A DNA stretch of 64,000 nt from Halomicrobium zhouii (lineage in GTDB: Archaea > Halobacteriota > Halobacteria > Halobacteriales > Haloarculaceae). Below, one piece after another: positions 39,800 through 47,489 of the stretch. Below the pieces are notes generated by a model. That model was given only the letters and a program-made list of their open reading frames with translations, was not told the DNA's origin and made no database searches. The position numbers were made by a program, and so were the translations under genes. Numbering within the stretch: the stretch's first letter is position 1; every line of letters begins with the position of its first letter. The DNA lies in contig NZ_FOZK01000004.1 of assembly GCF_900114435.1 (NCBI RefSeq), forward strand, positions 124,001-188,000. Direction: 5' to 3'.

Positions 39800-40669
39800 A
39801 TGGGAGCGATGACAGTCACCGCAGTGGTCGATTTCGTGACGGTCGTCTTCGTGCTCGCGACGATGTTCTCGATGGGGCTCGCGCTGACGGCCGACGAGAT
39901 TCTCGCGTCGCTCGGCCACCACCGACTGATGGCGAAGTCGCTGCTGGTGAACCTCGTGCTCGCCCCACTGCTGGCGTTCGCGTTCGTCCTCACGGTGCCG
40001 ATGGAGACCGGTCACGTCGTCGGTCTCCTGTTGATCGCCATGGCACCGGGGGCGCCCTTCGGGCCGAAACTGGCCGAGATCTCCCGCAGCGACGTCGCGT
40101 TCGCGAGCGGTCTGATGGCCGTGCTCGGCGTCGTCTCCGTCGCGACGATACCGGTCACGGTGGCGCTGCTCATGCCCGGCGACGTCGCCGCCGACCCGGT
40201 CGGAATCGCCCGGATCGTCGTCCTCACCCAGCTTCTCCCGCTAGTCGGTGGACTGGCCGTCAGAGCGCGCTTCCAGTCCGTCGCCACGCGGCTGCACCCG
40301 CCGGTCCAGAAACTCTCGACGGCCCTGCTCGTCCTCCTGGTCGTCCTGTTGACGGCCGCCTACGCGGGCGAGATGCGCCAGCTCGTCGGCACCGGGACGC
40401 TGTTGATCTCCACGGTCGTCGTGGGCGGCTCGCTACTGCTCGGCTACGCGCTCGGCGGGCCGGCGAAGAGTACGCGAGAGGTGCTCGCGACGACGACCGC
40501 CGCGCGAAACGTGGCCATCGCCCTGCTCATCGCCACGACGAGCTTTCCCGAACCGGCCGTGCTCACGATCATCGTCGCGTTCGGGCTCCTCAGTCTCGTC
40601 GTCTCGGGCCCCGTTGCCGGTCTGTGGGGCCGGGATACTCAGGGACAACCTGCAAACGAACAGACGTAA
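39800..40669 (+). CDS. BASS-family (bile acid:sodium symporter-like) transporter
   Basis: A 289-residue membrane protein with eight to nine helices. The BASS features are FSMGLALTADEIL near residue 28, LLLIAMAPGAPFGPKLAEISRSDVAFASGLMAVLGVVSV, and ATTTAARNVAIALLIATTSF. Related archaeal members carry organic anions or, in ACR3 relatives, arsenite. The substrate is unknown. There is an in-frame second ATG three codons later. Confidence 0.83.
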   Translation: MGAMTVTAVVDFVTVVFVLATMFSMGLALTADEILASLGHHRLMAKSLLVNLVLAPLLAFAFVLTVPMETGHVVGLLLIAMAPGAPFGPKLAEISRSDVAFASGLMAVLGVVSVATIPVTVALLMPGDVAADPVGIARIVVLTQLLPLVGGLAVRARFQSVATRLHPPVQKLSTALLVLLVVLLTAAYAGEMRQLVGTGTLLISTVVVGGSLLLGYALGGPAKSTREVLATTTAARNVAIALLIATTSFPEPAVLTIIVAFGLLSLVVSGPVAGLWGRDTQGQPANEQT

Positions 40670-40704
40670 TAACGTACTAACGTATTTGTGCCGTAGCACG
40701 ACGC

Positions 40705-41562
40705 ATGGAGATCACTCTCGTCGGCACCGGCAGTCCCGTCCCCATCCCGGAACGGGGCGGAACGAGTATCGCCCTCGACGTCGCCGGGGAGCGCGTGTTG
40801 ATCGACTGCGGGCCCAGGACCGTCTACGGACTCATGGAGGCGCGGATCCCGTTCGGGGAGATCGAGACGATGTTCTTCACCCACCACCACATGGACCACA
40901 ACGCCTCGTTCTTCCACTTCGCGTTCACGAGCTGGACCGAGGGTGGCCGGGAATCGCTCACCGTCTACGGCCCCGACGGGACCGACCGGCTCGTCGACGC
41001 GCTGTACGACGTGTACGCCGAAGACATCGAGTACCGCCAGGACATCTACCCGACCGACGGTATCTCAAACATCGAGACTGGCCTCGTGACCGAGGGGTTC
41101 AGTCGCCAGATGGACGGCTGGTCGGTCGAGGCGCTCCCGGTCGAACACTCGATCGAGACGTACGCCTACCGCTTCGAGGAAGCGGCCTCGGGGTCGTCGT
41201 TCGTCTTCTCCGGCGACACGCGGAAGATCCCGTCGCTCGCCGAGTTCGCCGAGGGTGCAGACGTCCTCGTCCAGGACTGCAACACCGCGCCGGTCGACGA
41301 AGACCGCGTGCCCGAGGGCGACGACCAGTTCGTCTGGCAACAGCACGCCGCGGGCGGGCGAGACCTGAACCAGTCCACGCTGACGACCAACCACTGTGAC
41401 GCTACCGACGCCGGGGAGATCGCACAAGCGGCCGGCGTCGAGACGCTCGTGCTCACCCACGTCATGCCGTACCGGGACCTGGAGGCGATGCGACGCGACG
41501 CCGAAGCGGCCTTCGACGGCGACGTGATCGTGGCCGAAGACGGCCTCACCGTCGCTCCCTAG
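40705..41562 (+). CDS. MBL-fold metallohydrolase (RNase Z-like)
   Basis: A 285-residue protein. TGSPVPIPERGGTSIALDVAGERVLIDCGP, FFTHHHMDHNASFFHF (the HxHxDH metal box), SGDTRKIPSLAEFAEGADVLVQDCN, and VLTHVMPYRDLEAM are the RNase Z/MBL landmarks. It is too divergent for the tRNA-maturation enzyme and more like AtsA-type hydrolases. It is convergent with the peroxiredoxin and the stops overlap by four bases. Confidence 0.85.
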   Translation: MEITLVGTGSPVPIPERGGTSIALDVAGERVLIDCGPRTVYGLMEARIPFGEIETMFFTHHHMDHNASFFHFAFTSWTEGGRESLTVYGPDGTDRLVDALYDVYAEDIEYRQDIYPTDGISNIETGLVTEGFSRQMDGWSVEALPVEHSIETYAYRFEEAASGSSFVFSGDTRKIPSLAEFAEGADVLVQDCNTAPVDEDRVPEGDDQFVWQQHAAGGRDLNQSTLTTNHCDATDAGEIAQAAGVETLVLTHVMPYRDLEAMRRDAEAAFDGDVIVAEDGLTVAP

Positions 41563-42038
41563 GACGACGCCGACTCGACCGCCTCGAGCAGTTCGTCGTA
41601 GTCCGGTTCGTTCGTCGGGTCGTCGGCGACCCAGCTGTCCGTGATCGTGCCGTCCTCGTCGATGACGAACGTCGCGCGATTGGCGACCCCGTACAGACCG
41701 AGGGGCTCGATGTCGATCTCGAGGTCGTAGGCGCGGATGGCCTCGCCCGCCGTGTCGCTCACGAGGTCGAACTCGATACCGTGTTCGTCGCGGAACGCGC
41801 CCTGTGCGAACGCCGAGTCGGCGCTGACGCCGAGGACGGTCGCCCCGACCTCGTGGAACGCCTCGAGGTGGTCCTGCAGCGCGACCATCTCGCTGGAACA
41901 CGGGGGCGTGAACGCGCCCGGGAAGAACGCGAGCACGACGGGGCCGTCGCCGAGGCGGTCGTCGAGATCGAACGATTCGTGGTCGCTCGTGCCGAGCGTC
42001 GCGGTGAACGTCGGTGCGGTGTCGCCTGGTTCGAGCAT
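41559..42038 (-). CDS. Peroxiredoxin (AhpC/TSA, redoxin type)
   Basis: A 159-residue peroxiredoxin. The peroxidatic cysteine is C47 in FPGAFTPPCSSEMVALQDHLE; the T-x2-C and later R (GVANRATFVIDE) complete the active site. No resolving cysteine pair is evident, so it may be a 1-Cys enzyme using thioredoxin. The ATG at 42038 is chosen over an in-frame GTG one codon upstream. Confidence 0.88.
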   Translation of the reverse strand: MLEPGDTAPTFTATLGTSDHESFDLDDRLGDGPVVLAFFPGAFTPPCSSEMVALQDHLEAFHEVGATVLGVSADSAFAQGAFRDEHGIEFDLVSDTAGEAIRAYDLEIDIEPLGLYGVANRATFVIDEDGTITDSWVADDPTNEPDYDELLEAVESASS

Positions 42039-42374
42039 CACGTCGGTGTTGGTTCCCCGAGCCCTTCAATCGCCGTCCGAACACGTCCGCCAGATAGGGG
42101 CTGGACCGAAACCTCCCGGTGGGTGAATCCGCGACGGAGCGCGAGCTCCTCCCGCGACTCTAGACGCGGGAATCATCCACGTTGTGAGAGGGTCAGCGTC
42201 GATTCCACAACACCAGGACATCGAACGCGAACACCGACTGGGAACGAACTGAGAAGCACGCTTTTGCCGGGGACGGCCGAATCGTTCCACGAGAGAATTC
42301 CGGCCGACACCGCTCCACGAACAGTGGACGGACGAACCCAGCGATCGAGTGAATACAACGATCCAGTGAACACA
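42039..42374. other. Intergenic region with mobile-element-like hairpin and direct repeats
   Basis: About 336 bases without a convincing gene. It holds an IS200/IS605-end-like hairpin at 42151-42170, and next to the DUF5789 start a two-copy direct repeat (cgatcgagtgaatacaa / cgatccagtgaacacaa, about 42342-42376) that could be its operator or promoter. Confidence 0.5.
42151..42170. mobile_element. IS200/IS605-end-like hairpin remnant
   Basis: CCCGCG (42151-42156) and CGCGGG (42165-42170) form a stem with loop ACTCTAGA. The context CTCCCGCG...CGCGGGAATCATCC resembles the hairpin at the right end of haloarchaeal IS200/IS605 (TnpB) elements. No transposase or TnpB gene is present, so it would be a solo end. 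Confidence 0.4.
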
Positions 42375-42680
42375 ATGAGACCACCACACCTGCGCGGCTA
42401 TCTAGACGAGGAGTTCGAGTTTCCGGTCGACCGGTCGGGGGTCGTCGAACGCGTCGGGGACGTCACTATCGACGCCCCGGACGACGATTCGGCGGCGATT
42501 CGCACGATGCTCGACCGGGACAACGACGAGACGTTCGAGAACCTCGACGACCTCTTCGCGTCGATCTACGGGACGCTCGACGAGCGGTACATCGGACGGA
42601 AGTACTACGACGACCGGGGCGGGACCCTCGAAGAGATGGACAGGGCCGACCCGCGCGACGACCGGAACGTCTCCTTTTGA
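42375..42680 (+). CDS. DUF5789-like small acidic protein
   Basis: A 101-residue acidic protein. FEFPVDRSGVVERVGDVTIDAPDDDSAA then ETFENLDDLFASIYGTLDERYIGRKYYDDRGG resembles the haloarchaeal DUF5789 pattern. The function is unknown. The ATG at 42375 follows a two-copy direct repeat, a good promoter or operator candidate. A larger protein I also assign to this family is at 62237-62836; the two share little outside the core. Confidence 0.68.
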   Translation: MRPPHLRGYLDEEFEFPVDRSGVVERVGDVTIDAPDDDSAAIRTMLDRDNDETFENLDDLFASIYGTLDERYIGRKYYDDRGGTLEEMDRADPRDDRNVSF

Positions 42681-42691
42681 ATCGGGGATGG

Positions 42692-42880
42692 CTACCAGAA
42701 TTTCAGGTTCTGTTTGACCGATTTGCGTTTCAGCTCCTGGATCCCCTCGGTGATCGGGATGTCCTTCGGGCAGACCGCTGTACACGAGAACTGGGTGTGA
42801 CACTGCCAGACGCCGTGTTCCCTGTCGAGCAGTTCCAGCCGCCGTTCCTTCACGTTCTCCCCTTCGGGCAACTCGTCTGG
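42692..42880 (-). pseudogene. Succinate dehydrogenase iron-sulfur subunit, C-terminal fragment
   Basis: On the minus strand this reads FQPDELPEGENVKERRLELL, then REHGVWQCHTQFSCTAVCPKDIPITEG and ending KRKSVKQNLKFW with a stop at 42692. This is the SdhB C-terminus with its cysteine ligands (C-x5-C-x3-C-P) and the closing NLKFW. Nothing upstream continues the protein, so about 230 residues are missing. It ends where the truncated gene at 42875 begins, implying a junction. No other sdh gene is in the window. Confidence 0.82.
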
Positions 42881-43051
42881 CTGGAAGTACGGTTCGACGG
42901 CGAGCGGTACGAGTTCCAGATTCTCGTCGAGTCGCCGGAATCAGCACGTGGACACGGGGGCCGGCTCGAAGACGTATTCACCGACGGAATTACGCTCGTC
43001 GACAGCGACACGCTCCGCGACCTCAAGCAGGAGGTGTTGAATAGTGCCTGA
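42875..43051 (+). pseudogene. N-terminally truncated gene, first of a HEPN-like pair
   Basis: The recognisable protein begins VWLEVRFDGERYEFQI and ends DTLRDLKQEVLNSA. The open frame upstream is only antisense SdhB sequence, and no start codon sits at the domain boundary, so the N-terminus looks lost at the junction. The gene overlaps the next one by eight bases, so the two once formed an operon. The family is unknown to me; the small beta-rich domain with its HGGRLEDVF stretch gives no function. Confidence 0.55.
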
Positions 43052-43451
43052 CGATCCGGACGCACTCGTTTCCACGCTCGACGACGCCGAGGACGCTTTC
43101 GGAGGGTACGCACTCGGTGGACTGGACTCCGAGGAAGGGCTCGATCCGACTGCCCACGACGCCGACGTGATCCAGCTCCGGAAAGCGTGCCGGCTCCTGG
43201 ACGCCTGTCGCGTGCTTCGCGAACACGACGGCTACCACACGAGCGTGATCGAGATGTCGTTTGCAGCGATCGAGCGGACACTCGAGTGTTTAGAAAATGG
43301 CAGATTTAGTATTCTGCCACAGGGTGTCATAGAACCCTTCTCACATCGTGATCACGGTACTCCCCGAATCGTCTCTGCGCTCGTAGCTAGTAATTACACG
43401 CCCTGTGCGTCACCAACGAAGGGGAGTCAGCCAACTGCGAGTGGTCGATAG
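43044..43451 (+). CDS. HEPN-like helical protein, possibly with altered C-terminus
   Basis: A 135-residue protein. Residues 1-90 are helical and acidic (DADVIQLRKACRLLDACRVLREHDGYHTSVIEMSFAAIERTLECLENG), in the style of HEPN toxins or partners. From about residue 91 (SILPQGVIEPFSHRDHG) the sequence and base composition change and match an inverted-repeat segment, so the natural C-terminus may have been replaced by insertion. A HEPN-like assignment is tentative; the RX4-6H motif is not seen. Confidence 0.45.
   Translation: MPDDPDALVSTLDDAEDAFGGYALGGLDSEEGLDPTAHDADVIQLRKACRLLDACRVLREHDGYHTSVIEMSFAAIERTLECLENGRFSILPQGVIEPFSHRDHGTPRIVSALVASNYTPCASPTKGSQPTASGR
43299..43407. repeat. Hairpin plus inverted-repeat segment, MITE-like
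   Basis: GGCAGA/TCTGCC form a perfect hairpin (43299-43318). From there, CACAGGGTGT (43318-43327) and ACACGCCCTGTG (43396-43407) are inverted repeats bounding about 90 AT-richer bases. The layout could be a small non-autonomous insertion in the HEPN-like gene's 3' end. No transposase or target duplication was confirmed. Confidence 0.45.
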
Positions 43452-43475
43452 ACGACGGGCTCAGATCGTCGCCTC

Positions 43476-43796
43476 TCAGTTCACGTGAACGCGGACGACG
43501 TGGCCGCCGCAGCCACACTGCTCGACGTACTCCCACTCGACGTCGTCGTCACCGTAGTTCGATTCGAGCGCGTCGTACAGATAGTCCTCCGGGTGGCCCT
43601 GGGCCGCGTGGGTGACGAGGTTGACGTGGTGACCACCGGTGGTCCGTTCGACTGCCTCGACCGCGTGTCGTTCGAGCAGTGACCGGTCGTCCTCGTACTG
43701 TGGTTTCTCGAGGTTGGCGGACCACGAGTTGTCGTGGGTTCTGTCGGTGACCGGTTCGGCCTCACCGTGGTCGTGGTCGTGAGAGTGACTCGACAT
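43476..43796 (-). CDS. CGCGG-motif RiPP-precursor-like protein
   Basis: A 106-residue protein with a His-rich start (MSSHSHDHDHGEAEPVTDR), DNSWSANLEKPQYEDDRSLLER, VNLVTHAAQGHPEDYLYDALE, and the terminal VEQCGCGGHVVRVHVN. The C-G-C-G-G end is the mark of the family annotated as CGCGG putative radical-SAM-modified peptides. A radical SAM enzyme would be expected to install cross-links at the cysteine-glycine core, but none is encoded in the window. The paralogue at 44669 shares fold and motif. The family call rests on the motif. Confidence 0.75.
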   Translation of the reverse strand: MSSHSHDHDHGEAEPVTDRTHDNSWSANLEKPQYEDDRSLLERHAVEAVERTTGGHHVNLVTHAAQGHPEDYLYDALESNYGDDDVEWEYVEQCGCGGHVVRVHVN

Positions 43797-43977
43797 TGTA
43801 TCGAATTGGTTCGCTGGTGACAAAAGGGGTTCGGGGAATCGATTCCGGGGGCTTCGTCCGAAGACGGGACCCCGCCGACCGGAGCGCTCTCCGAGGAATT
43901 TGCGCCAGACCGTGATAGCTGGTATCGGGAACATCTTCGCAAACGGGTGGAAGGCTGGTGGCAACCGACAGTGAGGT

Positions 43978-44265
43978 ATGTCCGTAACGACTGCTGTCCC
44001 CGACGTCTGGGAACCCGTCCACGACGAAACGCGATTCGAACGCCACAACGCCCGGGAATACACGCGAATCGTCTTCGAGCACGAGAGCGGCGACCAGGCG
44101 GTCCGGATCAGCGACGTGCAGGAACCGAGCAGTTTCGTCGGCTGGCGCTACCTGGTGAGAGCGACCGGCGAGACGGCCGAACGGCTGGGTGTCGTCGAGG
44201 ACGTGGAGACCGCGAAAGAACGTGCACAGGCCTTCATGGCGTCGTACGAACCAGACGGAGATTAG
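43978..44265 (+). CDS. Small acidic protein of unknown function
   Basis: A 95-residue protein: VWEPVHDETRFERHNAREYTRIVFEHESGDQAVRISDVQ, then WRYLVRATGETAERLGVVEDVETAKERAQAFM. It looks like a compact alpha-beta protein with a two-stranded start and a late helix. I do not recognise the family. It lies between the two CGCGG-type genes, so a link to them is conceivable but unsupported. Confidence 0.65.
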   Translation: MSVTTAVPDVWEPVHDETRFERHNAREYTRIVFEHESGDQAVRISDVQEPSSFVGWRYLVRATGETAERLGVVEDVETAKERAQAFMASYEPDGD

Positions 44266-44395
44266 TTCGGCATCAGCGCTTCACCGCCAACGACCATCGA
44301 GGTGGAGCGGGGAAGAAGCGTCGCGACTGGGCGCCAGCGTGAATGCGAATCGGTTCGGGCGATTACTCATCAGAGTGAACAACTACTGGGCATCC

Positions 44396-44575
44396 ATGCG
44401 AACTGTTCCGTCGCTCCTGGGCCATCCGGGACTCGTCGTCGGTGTCGTCTGTGGGGTAGCCGGCGCCGCGCTGCAGGGCGAGGAGGCCGGCGTGCTGTGG
44501 TTCTTCGTCGGGTGCTTCGCCGGGAAGTCGCTCCAGAGCATCTACTGGACCGTCACGGGGACTCACCCTTCGTGA
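44396..44575 (+). CDS. Small two-helix membrane protein
   Basis: A 59-residue protein with helices at about 12-27 (VVGVVCGVAGAAL) and 32-45 (VLWFFVGCFAGKS). It has cysteines in both helices (C19 and C40). The ATG at 44396 is chosen; longer in-frame starts add non-membrane sequence. No function can be assigned. Confidence 0.55.
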   Translation: MRTVPSLLGHPGLVVGVVCGVAGAALQGEEAGVLWFFVGCFAGKSLQSIYWTVTGTHPS

Positions 44576-44668
44576 ATCCAGTCCGGACGGACCGCCGTCT
44601 GGAACTGAAGTCGAGCCCGCATATATTCGGCCGAAACCACTCGACAGTCTGCGCGAAACGACCGACCG

Positions 44669-44971
44669 ATGACGAACGCGTACGCCGACCGCGAGCCGGT
44701 GACGAGGCGAGCACACGACCGGCCGTGGGTCGCCGACCTCGAGAGCGAAGCCCACGCGGCCGACAGCCGATTGACAGTCGCCGAGGCCGTCGACGCGGTC
44801 GAACAGACCCGGAGCGGGCGATACGTCGATCTCGTGACCCACGAACGACACGGACATCCGTCGTCGTATCTCTACGGAGCGCTACGGTCGGTGGAACGGG
44901 GCGTCGAGCTCTCGGACGAGGGGCGGTGTTCGTGTGGCGGGTACGTCACCCGCGTCGCGGTGACGCCCTAA
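44669..44971 (+). CDS. CSCGG-motif paralogue of the RiPP-precursor-like protein
   Basis: A 100-residue protein aligned to the gene at 43476: THxRxGHPSSYLYGAL matches its THAAQGHPEDYLYDAL, and the end RCSCGGYVTRVAVTP matches QCGCGGHVVRVHV. The first glycine of C-G-C-G-G is serine here. The His-rich start is absent. Two copies on opposite strands within 1.2 kb suggest local duplication followed by divergence. The same doubts about the modifying enzyme apply. Confidence 0.72.
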   Translation: MTNAYADREPVTRRAHDRPWVADLESEAHAADSRLTVAEAVDAVEQTRSGRYVDLVTHERHGHPSSYLYGALRSVERGVELSDEGRCSCGGYVTRVAVTP

Positions 44972-44983
44972 CGCCCCTGCCGT

Positions 44984-45196
44984 TCACACGCGCGGCTGTT
45001 CGGACTTCCCGATGGACAGCGCACCGGCGACGAACAGGCCGACGGTGAAGAGGCCGAGCGCCATCCGGTCGAGTTCGCCGCCGACCCCGAGCATGGTCAG
45101 GGCGACGAGACACACCGTGGCGAGGACGAGGGCTACTGCGCCGCCCAGGAGCTGTAGTCGTTCGCTAACGTCCGGCGTGATGCGGGAGTACGACAT
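44984..45196 (-). CDS. Small two-helix membrane protein
   Basis: A 70-residue protein: short charged N-terminus (MSYSRITPDVSERL), helix at about 17-36 (GGAVALVLATVCLVALTML), helix at about 45-62 (ALGLFTVGLFVAGAL), charged tail. It is convergent to the CSCGG gene. The function is unknown. Confidence 0.65.
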   Translation of the reverse strand: MSYSRITPDVSERLQLLGGAVALVLATVCLVALTMLGVGGELDRMALGLFTVGLFVAGALSIGKSEQPRV

Positions 45197-45397
45197 ACCA
45201 GATAGGTCCCGCTCGACCCCCTAACCAGTCGTCACGAACGTGTTCGCCTCACACGTGGGAAGCGACGGAGCCCAGTCAGAGAGACGACGCTGGACCCGAT
45301 TCGGGACGATGCGTCGACAGTCGAGAACGGCCCACTTCCCGGCACGGGCGAATATATTGGGCGATACTGTGGTAGTGGTCCGCGACCGAGAAGAGGT

Positions 45398-46036
45398 ATG
45401 GTCGGATTCAGTACGCCGTTCGGCGGCGACGACGGCGGCAGCGACGCGCTCTTCGATAGCTACGACGAGTTCGTCCCGGCGAACGTCCCGGAGCCCGGTC
45501 GATTTCTCGAGGGCCACGACGTCCTCACCGGCGAGGCCCACCTCGACTTCCACGAGCTGACGCGGGATCTCTTCGAGGAACGCGGGGTGTACGACATGAC
45601 GTTCGGCTACAACCTCGCGCGGTTGAACCTCGACACGCGACACCGGAACGCCGGCTACCGGTACGCCGTGGAACGCGGTTCCACGAGCCCTCCCTCGCAA
45701 GCTCGCGAGGACGCCGAAGACCCGTCGATCCTGTGGGCGGAGTTCACGCCGACGACGCCCTTCTGCCCGCAGAGCGACACGCTCACCAGGGGCTCCTTCC
45801 GGGCCTGGAACGGGCTGGCCGACCGCCACGAGTACGACCTCGTCCGCGTCCGCGTCGACGAGATGCACCACCGCGCCGACGCGATAAACGAGATGCTGGC
45901 CGAGATGGAAGCAGCGGCCGACGACGGCGAGACGGGCGAATCGAGCGAGCAGCGGCAGCGAGGAAGCGGTGGGACGGGCTGTTCACAGGGGATGGGAGGT
46001 ACGAGTCGCGGCTACAGTGCGGACGCGCCGTTCTGA
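45398..46036 (+). CDS. Conserved protein with FCPQSD motif and Gly/Cys-rich tail
   Basis: A 212-residue acidic protein. After PEPGRFLEGHDVLTGEAHLDFHELTRDLFEERGVYDMTFGYNLARLNLDTRHRNAGYRYAVE comes ILWAEFTPTTPFCPQSDTLTRGSFRAWNGL, then RVRVDEMHHRADAINEMLAEME and a low-complexity tail containing GTGCSQGMGG. The PFCPQSD cysteine and the MHHR histidines might bind metal. I recall no function for this haloarchaeal family. GATACTGTGG about 30 bases upstream may be part of its promoter. Confidence 0.65.
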   Translation: MVGFSTPFGGDDGGSDALFDSYDEFVPANVPEPGRFLEGHDVLTGEAHLDFHELTRDLFEERGVYDMTFGYNLARLNLDTRHRNAGYRYAVERGSTSPPSQAREDAEDPSILWAEFTPTTPFCPQSDTLTRGSFRAWNGLADRHEYDLVRVRVDEMHHRADAINEMLAEMEAAADDGETGESSEQRQRGSGGTGCSQGMGGTSRGYSADAPF

Positions 46037-46087
46037 CGGGGGTTCCGACAGTGTCGGTCCCCGCTGGGACCGCCCTGTGAAAGCAGC

Positions 46088-46555
46088 TCAGACGAGACAG
46101 CCCGCATCTTCCCCGGCCGTCTCCGGACAGTCGTCGATGCAGGGGCGGTCGGTGAGTTCCCGAAGTCGGGAGAGGGCGTCCGCGGGCAGCGTGACACCGA
46201 TATCGTAGGTCATCTCGTCGTCGAGCGGCACGTCGAGCACCGACTCGAAGAAGGTCGTCACGATACAGAACTGCCGGGCCAGTCGGGTCGCAGCGGCGTC
46301 CCCCCGGGGCGTGAGTGTCACCCCGCGGTACTTTTGGTAGTCGACGAGGCCTCGGTCACCGAGTTTCGCTACCGTCTCGCTCACGGTCGGCCCGCTCACG
46401 TCCAGGGATCGCTGCAGCTCACCGGTCGACACCCGACCAGCATCCCCGTCAGCGAGCCAGTGAATCGCGAGCAGGTACCTCCCGGGCGTCCCGCCGACGG
46501 CTGACGGTGATGGCGCGAGGCCGTCCGTTCCGGGCCCCTGGCTCTCTGCGGACAT
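46088..46555 (-). CDS. DtxR/MntR-family metal-dependent regulator
   Basis: A 155-residue protein. GRYLLAIHWLADGDAGRVSTGELQRSLDVSGPTVSETVAKLGDRGLVDYQKYRGVTLTPRGDAAATRLARQFCIVTTFFESVLDVP is the DtxR winged helix and metal-binding helix, and a CIDDCPETAGEDAGC tail adds three cysteines. It would sense Fe or Mn. The ATG at 46555 is preferred over the GTG at 46579. Confidence 0.85.
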   Translation of the reverse strand: MSAESQGPGTDGLAPSPSAVGGTPGRYLLAIHWLADGDAGRVSTGELQRSLDVSGPTVSETVAKLGDRGLVDYQKYRGVTLTPRGDAAATRLARQFCIVTTFFESVLDVPLDDEMTYDIGVTLPADALSRLRELTDRPCIDDCPETAGEDAGCLV

Positions 46556-46650
46556 ACACGACGGTTCGTCAGCCACCACGGAAAGCGATACCCCGAATCC
46601 CTTCGAGTCCGTTCCACGGCCGAATACGTGGGCGTGCCCAAACCGGGAGG

Positions 46651-47313
46651 TCAGTCCGCGTGAACGGGCGTACGGGCGGGCGCCGGACGGTCCGTTCGCA
46701 CGAACTGTTTCAGTACCCGCTCTTCCGCGCGGTGGAGCACTTCGCTACACGTCGACGCGGCGATGTCGAGTTCCTCGGCGAGGGCAGTCAGCGTCGTCCG
46801 GCGGGGCGTGTCGTAGTAGCCCCGATCGATCGCTTCCCCGATCAACCAGCGCTGGCGGTCCGTCAGTACCGACTCGGAGTCGACGTGCTGGCGGATCTGC
46901 TCGACGGTGTACTGGATGCCGACGTCCGCCAGCGTGTCACCCAGTTTCGAGAGTCGCTCCTGGGGGAGTCGCTCCTCCAGCAGCATCTCACCGTCACGGA
47001 CTTCGAACGGCGTGGTCAGCGGGACGCCCGAGGCCTGGATCGACGACAGCAGGAGTGGCATCGTCGTCTCGACCTCGATGCGGTGGCGGCCGGGTTCGGA
47101 CTCGAACTCGGTCACCGCCGAAACCGTCTCGTAGGCCCGAATCTCGTCACTGATCAGGCCCGCGTCCGGCCCGACGAGTTCCATCTCGGCGACGCCGGCG
47201 TCGTCGTTCGCCGTCGCGGCGAGGACGCGGAACCGGACGTCGGGGTGACTCTGCGACACGTCGCTGACCCAGACCGCCTCCGGGACTGTTATGGTGAGTT
47301 TTGCGTATGGCAT
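46651..47313 (-). CDS. HTH-10 (Bat-type) transcription regulator
   Basis: A 220-residue haloarchaeal regulator. The N-terminal 150 residues form a GAF-like or BAT sensor domain (MPYAKLTITVPEAVWVSD through EEIRQHVDSESVLTDRQRW). The C-terminal HTH-10 is VLTDRQRWLIGEAIDRGYYDTPRRTTLTALAEELDIAASTCSEVLHRAEERVLKQFV. The signal is unknown. It is a relative of the regulator at 63293. Confidence 0.85.
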   Translation of the reverse strand: MPYAKLTITVPEAVWVSDVSQSHPDVRFRVLAATANDDAGVAEMELVGPDAGLISDEIRAYETVSAVTEFESEPGRHRIEVETTMPLLLSSIQASGVPLTTPFEVRDGEMLLEERLPQERLSKLGDTLADVGIQYTVEQIRQHVDSESVLTDRQRWLIGEAIDRGYYDTPRRTTLTALAEELDIAASTCSEVLHRAEERVLKQFVRTDRPAPARTPVHAD

Positions 47314-47489
47314 TGGAGTGACACCGTGACCGGCACCAGCGGCCGAGTATCCCGGCCGTGGGTGGCCGACTCGTCGAACCGCCGTTCTCGTCCGAGAGTT
47401 TTAGGCCGGGCTAAAAGTTGGTTCGCGCGAATATGTTCGGATAGCGGTTACGTACGAATCTGGGGAGGACGGGCAAGCAGACCGACGCG

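Noticed and set aside
42402..42947. 181-residue minus-strand reading frame over the DUF5789 gene and SdhB fragment
   Set aside because: It is a basic, proline-rich shadow frame; the SdhB homology lies in a different frame and the DUF5789 gene has the typical acidic composition.
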